Of a stretch of 23,097 bases of DNA, positions 11,801-21,981 are shown in pieces. The DNA comes from Ectocarpus siliculosus. Taxonomy: Eukaryota > Sar > Phaeophyceae > Ectocarpales > Ectocarpaceae. Below the pieces are notes generated by a model. That model made no database searches. It was not told the origin of the DNA and saw only the letters and a list, made by a program, of their open reading frames with translations. The stretch is taken from the NCBI GenBank assembly GCA_000310025.1, contig FN648860.1, forward strand, positions 1,644 to 24,740. Direction: 5' to 3'. The position numbers were made by a program, and so were the translations under genes. Each line of letters opens with the position of its first letter. Position 1 is the stretch's first letter.

Positions 11801-14800
11801 GAACTACTACATTAGTTTAGTCACCACGACCGCAGCATGCTGTGTTTTGAAGTTGAGGAGGTATCCCGCGAATCGCATCTGCACCACCAGACAAGATTTT
11901 CCGCTTAACCATCGCGTACCGCAGGGTGCATACCGACCATTTGAGGCTTTGCTTCTCCCCCAAAATTCATGAGGAGCTAATCCATGTACCAAGAGACAGA
12001 GTTCTTCCGTTGCAGGTAATTCACCATGAGAGCATGTTTCGCCGTCGGGGCAAGCCGCTCGGACCCGCTCCGTTCGGTAGAGGCTTCGCCACGACCCAGG
12101 AATACATCCAAGAGCTAGAGAGAGAGGCAGACGAAGAGCTTGGGTGAGTTGAGAGTGTGAGGGGGACTAAACGCACGTGTGAACCACACCATGAGACGAG
12201 TTCAGCCCGCGACGCGGGTATGATAGTCGCATAAAAGGGTCACATGATTGGGTTTAGCCTTATGAGAGTCTATCGAGAAGACTAAGAAAAGAAAAATGGT
12301 AGCAAATTGCGCAAATATATATGAGTGAGAGAGGTATAACGTGCGTTTTTCCTTTGTGTTGCTGAAAGTTAAGAGTACATGCTTGAGCAATGCTCCAACC
12401 TGTTCAGTTTATGGGTCGAATGGGTGACTTCAACCCAACCGCTACCCTCCGTAAGCTAACGGTGACAGCACCCTTTCGGCGAGATGGAGAGATACTCGGG
12501 CGTTGACCTGCACCTTGGTGCAAGACGCGAAAGCTGCGAGGAACCTCAATGCTGGCACTACGCCTACCCCAGAAAGAAAGCTACAGTAGCTCCCTTACCG
12601 TGCATGTCGCCGCTTTCGACAAGATGGAGAGCTTCTCGACACATCACAACCCTTTCTGCTCTCCAACGACACCACAATACTGCAGACGAGACGGAGAGCC
12701 GCTTCAAACTTCCCTGCCCTCTACTGTTTGAGTATTTGGTTTGGGAGCGCCCCATGACACGATAACATAGTATTTTTACACCCATCTACTCTTTCTACGC
12801 TACCCGACGTTGACAGCGAGCGGTACTTGCAGCGAGGCGGGGAGAGTACTACCCCTATCCCATCCTACCCTTGCTTTGCGCAACATGGCCAGCAACGTCC
12901 GGACCGAGATATATTACCTCTACTCAAACCTCGACACTGCACCCTACACCAAGTACCCGTCGGGCCCTCGCGCAAAAGCTATCGCTAGCTCGGCCTGACC
13001 TCCTACATTCCCCAAACCCTTACAGCTAAGGCCCGATCCCTTGCATTTATTCTTCCCACTTGTACTCGCAAGCCGCCATCCCTTGCCTTCGCTTAGTCTT
13101 TAAAGCGTGCGCGCAACCGCTTGTCTTCCCCCTAACACCCTCGGCAGCGCCGCTTTGGACGCGACGGAACACTTCATAAACACCACGCATGCCCCCGTGG
13201 TGCAGACGGGCAAACAACTGTGTTCCTCGAGGCTAGTTCTCAAAGACCGAGTCACGTCGCTGTTTGCTTCCGCCTTTCAGCTAGAGTTTCACATTGATCA
13301 GGTGGGAGAGGGACCGAGTTCGGATACTACAGGCTTACTTAGCGTTCAGGGTTTCGTATTGAGTGGGGTAGGGATTGGGTCATGTTGTTGGTTGTCTGGT
13401 CTGCAGTAGTTTCGCCCCTCTTCTCCAGGAGCTCGGAAATACACAATCTCATGCTTTTGTTACCTGCAAACACCCCGACGAAAGAAGAAGTGATTGTGCC
13501 GCAACCGTACCGCGCTGTTCGTGCGCTTCCTTCGCCCCCGCTTAAACCCCTCTTTTCCGTCGAACGGTTGGTCGCTTCTTTCATGTTCCGCGGGCTTGCG
13601 GCGTGGTGGTGCGTCTCCTCCGCTGCACCCTCCAAACCCAAAGATCTCGTGGATGCTTTCTACAGGGAGGCTGCCGCCGGAGATGGCCTACGCAATTGAT
13701 CGACTCAAAGAGGTACGAAACGTACCTACGTGGGCACAGCTACGAGGAGTGGTCACGAACCGCACCTTGAACCAATTTTTAAATGAGGACCGATGCTTGG
13801 GCTGACCTACCTGTCCGGTGTCAACATATCTCCCCTATTTAGGTGAAAGCCTTGTATCCGAGCAATTCGGCCGGTGAAGACGTTCCGGGAGTAGTTCTTT
13901 GTCTCGGACCCAGCTGGAGACCAATTGGGTCATTTTTCCAGAAGGCTCTGGTGCTGCCGGTGCCATCGGCGGACAACGTGGCCTCGCTCTCCCCGCTACA
14001 AACATGGGAGTACGATGAGATACCTTGGATGGAGGTGCGCAAACTGGTCTTGTTTCTATTGATATTGCTGCTGCTGGTGTTTGGATGAGAGTTGATTTCA
14101 TACACGAAAGCAATATTTGCTCGATACAACAACCTAAGTAGACCGACCCTGAAGCATTCCTATATGAGCACGAAAGGTGTCGGCAAGTCCAAGCACATTC
14201 AAACATCGAAAATGGCGTGCTGAAGCACCACAAACAGGACACTAAGAATTAGACACAACGAAGAAAAACAAGAGTTGGTGCTGAATGCCAACGCTACCTG
14301 GCGGGTGATCACAAGCTTTTCACCCATACTCGCGAACAGTTCAAGCCTACCACTCTTGTCGCCCACACTGCTGTGGCTTCTGTTCAGCTGCCAGCTTGTC
14401 GACAGGACCAAGTTTCGTCCCGCTCAACCACCGAACACAGAATGAACCATGCAACAACATTCTTTCCTCAACAAATCGGACTCCCATGAAAAATATACGT
14501 GTTTCCCACGATATTACACATCAATTGAAATATTGAAATGCAGGCCCTGAATCCTAACGTCGACTGGAACGCGGTGGAGGAGGCGTATCTTGGCAACGGT
14601 CCGGTGGAAATCGTGCATATCGACGGGTTCTTCTCACAGAAAGCGCTAGCCGCCTTGCTCGACATAGCCCACGGATCGAGCATCTTCGTCGACGTCAGGT
14701 ATATACCTTGCGGATCACGGGAACGAAACTCGAAAATCCAACCGCCCTCCTTGTATCCAAAATGTTTTCCAGGAAGAGACCAAGAATGAAGTAATAGTCA

Positions 14801-17800
14801 CATCTCGCCTTGCGAGAGTCGGGCATGTTGACCTTCAACAGGCCCGGTAGGCTACAGAGTAGTAGGCCAGAGAAGAGAAACACTCGAGTTGGACTCTCGC
14901 CATCCGAAGCGGGCGAGCCAACGAAGTTTCAAAAGACAGGGTCGGGGACCAGGCAATCGTTCAACGAAAACTTGTGCCACGTTGGAGAGGGGCCGCAAAT
15001 GGCACCAAGTGTTCCGGCCTGGCCCTGCTTGCTTAGTAGGGACCCAACCACCGAGGTGTTGATGCTGAAAAATCATGGCAGTCATAAATCAAAACAATAC
15101 GAAGGTGTACCGATTCTGGTAAAAGTCAATTGACGGATACCCTGCGAATTGGGTCCCTCCACCCACAGAATTTACCCTCAACTGGGAACCTCTTGTGGCC
15201 ATAGATTATTTGTAGGGTCGACTCCAGGAGGTGTTCTCAGGACTGACATGTCCAAGTCAGAGGGAAAATGTGCACCCAAGGAGACTCGAACTAGTATCCA
15301 GCCACTGACGCCACGTGCGAAGGTGTACCGATTCTGGTAAATAGTCAACCGATGGATACCCTGCGAATCATGTCCTCCTTAACAACAACCGATTTTTCGT
15401 TTTTCTCTGAAGGGAAAATTACCTGGGGGCCTACCTCGGCGAAGGCATGAGTCATCCTCTCCTCTACCAGATCGCCGAAGAAGTGGCGGTTCGCCTTCCG
15501 AGGTAAAGCTCGAAGAAGAAATCGTTTACAGTGGTGAAGACCCGGTCGTCGTCGACGTTGTCGCTGTTGCTGCGTTCACACTACATAGTCACCGCTCTAA
15601 CCTCCTTGCTCAATATCACTTGCCGTCCTACAGAAGTATCGCAATCTAGTCCGACGGAGAAGAACACGAAAACAACTAGAGACGATATGAAGAAGAAAAG
15701 AAGTTTGGGTAGAGGCACACGGACCAATAATATACTACAAACGAATCTAACGACGCAACCAAAGCAAGGGCGGCACCACGGTTCAGTGTAGCAGTCCTCT
15801 TTCCAATCACCATACTTACATCAAAGGATCCATTTACGATGGAGGCCAGGCCAGAACAAAAGTTTGCGAAATTGCCAAAAAATCTCGTGGAACGGAGTAT
15901 TTAGAACAACTGTTAGCGGCGGATGGTTTACTCATTTGCGGGTTTCGTCGGTCACACAATCAGGATCCTGGGACGCGACACTCCCGGCTGGCCGCTGGCG
16001 CAGACGTGGTTCTACATCTACGGAGGGAACGATGGAGAAAGATGCACGCGTGGCATAAGGGTAAGAGAAACATCCCGAACACAGATGGAGTCGAAAAAGT
16101 ATGGCCTCCGTGCGTCATGCCTCCGTGCGTCATTTCTTGAGGTGGTACTGCAGCAACAGGTGCCAATTTGAATGGATGCAGGGGGCGTAGCGCGCGGACG
16201 GAACCTAGCGCGTGACAAAGGTCAATGATCAGAAGGTTAAGGTTGTGCACACACGGCTGCTGGCCATGCCACAGCGCAGGCTTGGGTTGACGATAGCCCA
16301 GGCTTCGTGTGTTCACTTGGAAAAACCTGCCTTGCCTACTGCGAAATTGGGAAACTCCATGTACTTTTAAGGTTCACGCGTCTAGTACACTCAGCCAAGC
16401 CAGTAGCCGTACACACCAGACGGCCCTAATATACTTCACCCCGATGTCGACACGGCGGCGTTCTTGCCGGTGCCAGGTGCATGCCGACACCGCAGAAATC
16501 AACTTAAACATTTGGCTGACGGACGACTCCGCCAACCTGGGCAGCGTCGAGACGGACGATGGCGGAGGTCTGACGGTGTTCCACGCCAAGCCTCCAGGTG
16601 TGAAGAGTGACTTTGTGTTCACGATGATGGCGAAAGTGATGGCCATACAGTTGGAGTCAATCCGCAAACCGAGGCAACCCCTGAGCAAGGACCAGTCCGA
16701 GGCGGGAGTTTGATCTTGGCCACAGAACTCGAAACTCATTAGTACCAAGCAGAAGCTTGTTTCCCACAGAGTTAAGGCGGGGCGGGCCGTCCTTCTCTCA
16801 CGAAGTAGAAAGGGACGTCCACCCAGAAAACCAGGGACTAGCGAAGACAATCGGAATCCATCCTACGAGCGAGCGACGGAAGGGTCGATAAAGCGGCACT
16901 TCTACCTCCATCATACCTCAATTTTCGACACAGACCGACGCACGCACAACCACATACGATCCAACACGGTTTCAATACGGTTTCAATACGGTTTCACAAC
17001 AACACTGGGGATCCAATCCAATCATCTTGAGCCCCAAGACCTGCTTCGAAGAAATGAGGAGCTGAGAGTTACAGAATCGACAACAGTCACACTATTGCAC
17101 CCCCCCCCCTAAATCCCCCGCCCCCTCTCCCCCTATCTCATGCCCGGCCGTCCCTTGTTTGATTCCCACCAACCACCCGTGAACCTTGATTGAATGTGGC
17201 GTTTTTCCTCCTGGCAGGCGACTGGGGCTTCCAAGAGTTTAACCAAGAACCCGACGCCATCCAAGCCTTCCTTGAAGAAAACGACGCCGGGAACACTTCA
17301 GTCCCATATCGGCAGAACCGCGCCCTTATGTTCGACTCCATGCTGTTTCATCAGAGCGACCCCTTCCGCTTCAAGAAAGGTATTTTTCGGCTTGCGGCAA
17401 GGCTGCTCACGTATTTTGGCAGCATGCACATCCGAGAGAAGGAACACACTATCGTCGCACAAGAGTAATGAAATACGGACCCACAAGCAGCGGCGAATAT
17501 AGAAGCCTTGTCGAAACTTCTTTGAAATTTCATAGTTCTCGTGATAGAACAAAACACGGGTGCAAAGACAAGGGGACATGTTCCTGTAAACGATATAAAT
17601 CGATGTTCAAGGAAATTAAGGACGGAATTCTTGGAAAAGCACAAGAAATGTTGAAGGAGGGTCGGAGAAGAGGCGAAGGCGAAGGTGAGGTACTACAAGT
17701 ATATTAACAATGCTAGATGACCTCAGACAGACTGAGATGTAGAAGAAGAAATGGGCTAATTAGTTATGAAGCACCAAAAATATTTACAAATGAGGTGTGT

Positions 17801-19574
17801 TAGGCGGAATGCTTCTGACCAATTTGTCGATAATGGTGTGTTTTTTTGTCTACTCTGAACCTTGCGAGAATATTCTTTGGGCCGTTCCTCGCGATCTATG
17901 ATGATACTGTTGTCGTCCTGTACTCAATCCTCCTCTGAACCGGATTCGTCACAATTTAGTCTAGAGGTTTGGGTTCTGGCTCCAGGAAAATCTCTGGTTC
18001 GTTGGTAGTCATCCCGTCCTCCTCACGTCCTTGAGCAAGTGCGATGTCCATGTTGTCAAGAACTACTGTATTTCCTTCGTAGAGCTGCTGTCTTGATGTC
18101 GCCAATTTGTTATGTGGTGTCTTCTTATGATGATGCCTGTGACACGTCTTCCTTCCTTGATACGACGTCATTCCCGTGCGACGACGTATGTACTGTATCT
18201 GCCTTTTCACAATATCTACACGTACTTTTGGTCGATCTCCGATGTTTTGTACCATCGACCGTTGGTTTTCTATCCGGCTCGAGGCAAGAGCTTAGTTGGT
18301 ATATCCGCGCGACATCCAGACACATGACAAAGAAGCATGATGCTTCCAATATCCACATACATATTGTCGTAACATCCAGTACGGCAGGGTCAGGACCTCA
18401 GTTGTGTTCTTGAAGGTGTTTCCAGCACTTTTAAAGCTACTGTTGGATATGAATGCCGATAAATCCCATTGCGCAGCAATTCCAGTTCCGACGATTTTCC
18501 TATATTTGTAAGCTGAGCCTTCATTATTACTGGTTCAGCTGTCTTCACCTTGTACAACCACCGTGATCCGATCGATTTCGCTGTTGAAGGTAGACTGCTC
18601 ATCGTTACCAGAGCCACCACATCCGGTCCTTATGACCTTCCATCTCCTTGCCCATTGCCTCTTTCCACTATTCGACGTCTACCGATCTCATTGCTTATTT
18701 ATTTGTGCTTGGTGTTGGTATATATGCAGGTCGACGAACTGGTTGCTGTGGTGATGGTGATATCATACGCATGCCTCGCGCCCCCCCACGGTACCGGGCG
18801 CTTCATTTCCATTTGGGAGGCAGTCTTGATGAGTAGGTTCCATGTGATGAGCAGTTTTCTTGTCACTCCTTGGTTCTGAACGACGAGTGTTCTCCTTCCT
18901 GTCGTTATCTGAGGATGATGATATCTGGTGCTGATATCGGTGATGATGATGATGATGATGATGATGGGGCTGATGATGAACAAACAAAGCATCCTCATCC
19001 GAAGATGCTGACCAAGTTCCAACCCGGTGTCTTGAAAAACGTCGCCATCTTTTCCAAATTGGAGACCACCATCCTCGATATTCTCCCCCTCGTTCTTACA
19101 TGTCGTCAAGTCTGTAGATGAACGAGAGGGAGAACAAAAAATATGACGCCGGCATATATATCAACCACACAGCGCTATCCCCGACGCTGAATTCTCGCGC
19201 ATCGACACGGTCACCCCATTGTGGGACCTGCACTATGCATACTTGTAGTCAGAAAATTACGTCAACCGCGACAAAGCTGGATAAAGTGCAGGTAGTCTAC
19301 TGGGTATAGCTACAACAGTAAACACTCTTTTTCAAATCACGATACGCCCGCCTTTTGTTTATTTTCTCTGCCCAAACGTCCAAACGAACGACGGGAAGGT
19401 TTCAAAAATCGGCGGCTGAACCTCACGCTTCTGTTCGGGCGCCGAGGAGAGTTATTTCCTGCGCCGGGACACGAGAAGAAGAAGGGCACCGGTGCAGCCG
19501 AGATCGAGGTACTTCACAAGGAACATCGCGAGGTGGCACCTTGGGAAGCAAGTCAACTGCGGTACTGCATATAA
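8823..19574 (+). CDS. membrane-anchored/secreted 2OG-Fe(II) oxygenase, about 16 exons
   Basis: Exon model: 8823-8930, 10119-10391, 10618-10818, 11457-11636, 12016-12143, 12893-12952, 13148-13301, 13429-13489, 13666-13712, 13843-14034, 14544-14698, 15413-15502, 15964-16060, 16477-16597, 17218-17379, 19399-19574. All junctions agree in phase and sum to 2,205 nt (734 residues plus TAA at 19572). Residues 1-20 (MSCVLSASIACAAVLVTMRF) look like a signal peptide or anchor. Residues 37-127 (from VTHPKEGAVYWEG) suggest a beta-sandwich domain. About 128-468 is unrecognised. From 469 (ALNPNVDW) to about 690 it is an oxygenase of the kind found in bacterial TPR/2OG-Fe(II) proteins. Fe ligands are H584, D586 and H667; R681/R682 should bind 2-oxoglutarate. 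Weakest points: exon 1 (another phase-0 donor at 9260), exon 3 (poor acceptor) and the 12893-12952 exon. The true start could also lie upstream as a fusion with the previous gene. Confidence 0.55.
8931..10118 (+). other. intron 1 of the oxygenase gene (start uncertain)
   Basis: This stretch lies between donor GAG|GTACGTG at 8931 and acceptor CCAG at 10118. The frame of exon 1 stays open to a second phase-0 donor at 9260 (CAG|GTACATAG), so 8931-9260 may be retained exon adding 110 residues. That segment is AT-richer than secure exons and includes a Leu run. I see no repeats or other genes in 9261-10118. Confidence 0.4.
10119..10124 (+). other. tandem acceptor (6-nt alternative splice site)
   Basis: Two acceptors stand six bases apart (ccag|gtgcag|GCG). 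Both are phase 0. Use of one or the other would add or drop Val-Gln at the start of exon 2 of the oxygenase gene. Confidence 0.4.
10239..10251 (+). repeat. 12-G homopolymer inside coding exon 2
   Basis: A run of 12 G codes for the end of Arg, three Gly and the start of Val in the oxygenase gene's second exon. The frame is open on both sides as sequenced. A one-base change would truncate the protein, so this site is prone both to real slippage and to assembly error. Confidence 0.85.
10438..10456 (+). repeat. short (GATAGA)n tandem repeat in intron 2
   Basis: About three hexamer copies (gatagagatagagatagagatg) just after the donor of exon 2 of the oxygenase gene. It is a simple microsatellite with no further meaning visible. 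Confidence 0.7.
15100..15377 (-). repeat. 60-bp direct repeat pair flanking a tRNA-like box, in intron 11
   Basis: Two copies of a ~60-bp unit (15100-15160 and 15318-15377; both contain ggtgtaccgattctggtaaa and ggataccctgcgaat) share about 90 percent identity by eye. The 157 bp between them holds, on the minus strand, a pol III B-box-like AGTTCGAGTCTCC near 15283-15295 preceded by GTGGC-type sequence. It may be a tRNA-derived short retroelement, a very small element with terminal repeats, or a local duplication. It lies inside the 714-bp intron of the oxygenase gene. Confidence 0.5.
16104..16133 (+). repeat. perfect 15-bp tandem duplication in intron 13
   Basis: The unit gcctccgtgcgtcat occurs twice head to tail (16104-16118 and 16119-16133), inside the intron between exons 15964-16060 and 16477-16597. 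Confidence 0.9.
16967..17000 (+). repeat. 11-bp tandem repeat (ggtttcaatac), three copies, in intron 14
   Basis: Three consecutive copies of an 11-bp unit, the last one slightly changed (ggtttcacaac). It lies in the intron between exons 16477-16597 and 17218-17379. That intron also holds C-rich tracts just upstream of the acceptor (17099-17140). Confidence 0.85.
18520..18670 (-). mobile_element. degenerate Ty1/copia reverse-transcriptase fragment
   Basis: On the minus strand, WKEAMGKEMEGHKD (from the Trp codon at 18665-18667) is followed, after a change of frame, by LPSTAKSIGSRWLYKVKT. This is the typical entry of a copia-type reverse transcriptase (W-x-x-A-M-x-x-E-M, then I-G-x-[RK]-W-[LV]-[FY]-K-V-K). 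Stops and a frameshift show it is dead. Flanking minus-strand DNA (about 17950-18990) is probably more of the same element but too decayed to align; the stretch upstream on that strand resembles the charged linker before the reverse transcriptase. No LTRs are visible. Confidence 0.6.
18941..18966 (+). repeat. (GAT)n microsatellite in intron 15
   Basis: About eight GAT units in a row, with further GATGAT just outside. It lies inside the intron that carries the copia remnant. It creates a spurious poly-His or poly-Ile frame on the minus strand. Confidence 0.9.
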
Positions 19575-20189
19575 CACCGATGATGACGTGATGGAGCACC
19601 TTGCGTTTCTTCGTCCCGTTTGCGTGTAAACCTTCGATGGGGGCAGAATACCAATGGCATGCAAACACACCCCAGAATTCGGTTTTTGTCCCATGAGAAG
19701 GTAGGTCATTGGATTAGGCAGCCTCTACCTAGAATTGCCAGGGAAAAGAACCTTTGTTTGAGCTATAGACTGTGGCCGTACAACGGGTGGTACTGAATGA
19801 AAACGAGTTCACATTTTTGACGGGGTATATCGCAGAGACGTATGCCACGTATGATGTCTACAAGGAGATACGGGCTGATTTGAGAACGTAAGAACAATGT
19901 AGCAGCCCTTACTTATTGACATCCCTGGTCGGGGTCCTGACAATAAGAATAGACTAGCCTCTTTGCTTGGACCTGCGTATACGTATGTCGTAGCAGGAGG
20001 ACATTCAAATATTTGTTGGTTATTAAAATTTAGCTCCGGTTACCATTCGAAGCGCGCGAAATACCCTTCAGAATGGGGTAAACCATATGGAGACGAACAG
20101 CGTTCCCCGGTCTCAGCGAAGCCCCTCCAAGCCGGAGTTCGTGCCACGGAGCAACCGAGCCCGGTTTCGTGTTGGGATGACTAATAATC
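19575..20189. other. gene-poor stretch after the oxygenase gene, one weak candidate exon
   Basis: No polyadenylation signal stands out after the stop at 19574. The only protein-like stretch is 19769-19887 on the plus strand: it begins after an AG, reads VVLNENEFTFLTGYIAETYA in part, and ends at a possible donor (AGAAC|GTAAGA) or at TAA. It has no family match that I recognise and may be transposon debris. The rest shows nothing. Confidence 0.2.
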
Positions 20190-20197
20190 ATGCAGCC

Positions 20198-20475
20198 GGT
20201 TGCCCCGGTGGTCTACAGTAGTGGCAACCTCGAAACCGCTAGTGGCACAGTCGTGAGTTCGAATCCCCATCGGGTGAAAAATTACAACTTTGCGGGGGAA
20301 AGCGAAAAAAAGCTGGAGAGCTCTCGTGAGTACCAAACTTCGACGTTGGCACCGTCGACGAGGGAAAGGGACGGCTGGACCCTTCTCGCGATAACAACAA
20401 AAAATGCAGCACGCACCGCAGGAGGAAGGTGGGGCACGAAAAAAAATTGAAAACAACAAAAAATAAAAAGCCCAG
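20198..20475 (+). mobile_element. tRNA-derived SINE-like element
   Basis: 20204-20274 is 71 nt long and laid out like a tRNA: CCCGGTG at 20204-20210 pairs with CATCGGG at 20268-20274 (one G-T pair); an A-box-like TGGTCTA...GTGG follows, resembling Glu/Asp tRNAs; and a good pol III B box, AGTTCGAATCC, lies at 20256-20266 at the expected offset. The T stem and anticodon stem do not pair, so it is not a working tRNA. After the head come about 170 bp of body and an A-rich tail (20438-20475). A perfect 7-bp inverted repeat (GGTTGCC/GGCAACC, 20198-20204 and 20223-20229) overlaps the head. I find no target-site duplication. Confidence 0.6.
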
Positions 20476-21913
20476 ATGTTTACCCCCCTCTTGTGTGACC
20501 CTGGATGGTTGTAGTTGTACGAAAAATACATTGAAAAGTGTGGTACTCTATTATAATACATACACTGAAAGTGAAGTACACGGCTCACCACGAAAAATGG
20601 GGGGGCTGTCGCCATAATAGATAGGACGAAAACATACACACACACATGCTGACGAACGGCCCAGCATGCCGGTGTGACGAGCATCCTGGGACAAGCAAGC
20701 GTGACCAATCGCTGCCATCGGTCAAGTAAAAACAAAATCCCTACAGTTTCCCCGAGACGGCCGGAGCTGTCTCCATTACAGGTCGAATAGGTTTATGCCC
20801 CTGTTCATGTTTCATGCCTGCTCTCTAGACATGTAACACTTGGAGAACAAGCGCTTCGTTGTACATAGCAGGTCGTCCGACTGACCCTCGTCGTACAAGC
20901 TATGAACCGGGAGACACAACGTCGATCTGTTTGTCCCAGCAAGGTCGCATCAACGGCGTTCACGTCGACTTCGCCGACAGAGGACCATGAAAAGACCGTA
21001 CAAAAAAAAATAAAAAAACACGAGCCTTCCCAACGTTCGAGCACTCATGGCCTCGCAACACCTACATACTCGGCCCCCCTCTTCTATTACACTCACGTCG
21101 CGACGAGGCTTTCATGAGGTTCGCCACTGAGGTCCCGTTCAGTCAATCTAGTGGAATAACACTGACCGGGAAGAAAGCGAGGTATCAAAATGAACTAGGT
21201 AAAAATACAGGAGTCTCCTGAGAGGGAGTCAATGCGAAGCCCCGAAAAACACCGTACTTTAGAAGATCCTCCCACGTCATAATGTCCAACGCAAATGGAT
21301 CGTCCAAACCACCCTACCCACCGAAAGCCTATATGGTGCCTCGCATGCATCAGTGTTCCGAGACTGGTGCTGCCCTCGGCGTCGTCACACCCAAAGGGTA
21401 AACAAAGCACGCAACAAGTTCAACATTACTTGCAATAACAAGGGCACCACCATTCGCCCACCACGACCATACCAACGACCACGGCCCCCAACACGCCTCT
21501 TGATCTATTAGTATCCCCACCACAAACAATACAGGAGTGGAGAACGCGCTGATATACCGTCGTTGAGGACCTGGTCCTCAAAAAAGCGGTATGCACCCAT
21601 GAAACAAATAACGTGGTTTGTCATTGTTTGCGACGCTTGCACCATCGTCTCGCTCTCCGCGGTGCAGGAGATTCCGCTCGCAATACCGCGCTATGTACCC
21701 CACATGCTTCGAAAATGTTGGAGTTCAAGATTGCTCGGCCGGCTCGGAAGCATAAAGTGACCGTTGGTAGAGGAGCGCCCAGACGCAATTCAGGGGTACC
21801 ATACCGCAAGAGGGACTACAGTAGTGGTGAAGCACCTCGGTAAAGCCACAACCCACTGTAGCATCACAAGAGAAATCTCCGTCTGGATCTGACACATTTT
21901 CCACGACAAGGAA
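20476..21913. other. intergenic DNA without a supported gene
   Basis: It contains an A-rich tract at 21001-21017 that could be the tail of another decayed retroposon. A short plus-strand frame from 21599 starts with a signal-like run (MKQITWFVIVCDACTIVSLS) but lacks any family or splice support. The other open frames here overlap on both strands and look like chance. Confidence 0.35.
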
Positions 21914-21981
21914 TCACACATCCAAGACGACGATGGCCTCTTTGAACGAAACACCGTCAACTATGGTGCCGTTCGCGAGAC
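21914..21981 (-). other. possible short terminal exon, minus strand (weak)
   Basis: A good acceptor on the minus strand (ttgtgtttgcag) is followed by 68 nt that read LANGTIVDGVSFKEAIVVLD and then stop. It could be the last exon of a minus-strand gene that begins further right. No upstream exon can be linked to it, so it stays a candidate. Confidence 0.2.

Larger units (their letters stand above)
17380..19398 (+). other. 2,019-bp intron before the last oxygenase exon
   Basis: Runs from donor AAAG|GTATTT to acceptor gggaag|GT, the latter preceded by a pyrimidine tract (ccttttgtttattttctctg). It interrupts the conserved FKKG-FKNRR block. If it is not removed, translation stops at 17466-17468 and the 2OG-binding Arg is lost. 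Inside are an AT-rich plus-strand open frame at 17468-17707 with a Cys/Lys-rich stretch, a decayed Ty1/copia piece on the minus strand and a (GAT)n run. Confidence 0.8.
14544..19574 (+). other. 2OG-Fe(II) dioxygenase domain exons
   Basis: Six exons encode one recognisable catalytic domain: 14544-14698 (ALNPNVDW, then IVHIDGFFSQKALAALLDIA), 15413-15502 (ENYLGAYLGEGMSHPLL), 15964-16060 (PLAQTWFYIYGG), 16477-16597 (VHADTAEINLNIWLTDDSAN, the HxD motif), 17218-17379 (DWGFQEFN, then VPYRQNRALMFDSMLFHQSD with the distal His) and 19399-19574 (GFKNRRLNLTLLFG with the Arg). Every block lines up in order with the bacterial TPR-linked 2OG-Fe(II) oxygenase family as I remember it, and each splice restores family sequence across the junction. 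All expected Fe and 2OG ligands are present, so the enzyme should be active. The substrate is unknown; the resemblance to prolyl-hydroxylase-like folds is general. Confidence in this part is much higher than in the N-terminal exons. Confidence 0.85.

Noticed and set aside
12484-12765. Open frames in all three plus-strand phases, each protein-like in parts
   Set aside because: None has both a good acceptor and a good donor of matching phase. The exons at 12016-12143 and 12893-12952 join in phase without it, so I treat it as intron.
13382-13699. 105-codon plus-strand open frame
   Set aside because: Its frame disagrees with the phase-0 donor at 13301 and with the next exon. The acceptor at 13428 is used in another frame.
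17468-17707. 79-codon AT-rich, Lys/Cys-rich open frame
   Set aside because: It lies wholly inside the intron that separates two halves of the oxygenase motif, and no phase links it to either side.
20204-20274. Functional tRNA gene
   Set aside because: The acceptor stem and B box fit, but the T and anticodon stems do not pair, and an A-rich tailed body follows, so it is SINE-derived.
20181-20735. 184-codon minus-strand open frame ending in a PMGIRTHDCATSGF-like stretch
   Set aside because: The C-terminal part is the reverse strand of the tRNA-like SINE head, a common false protein in repeat-bearing genomes.
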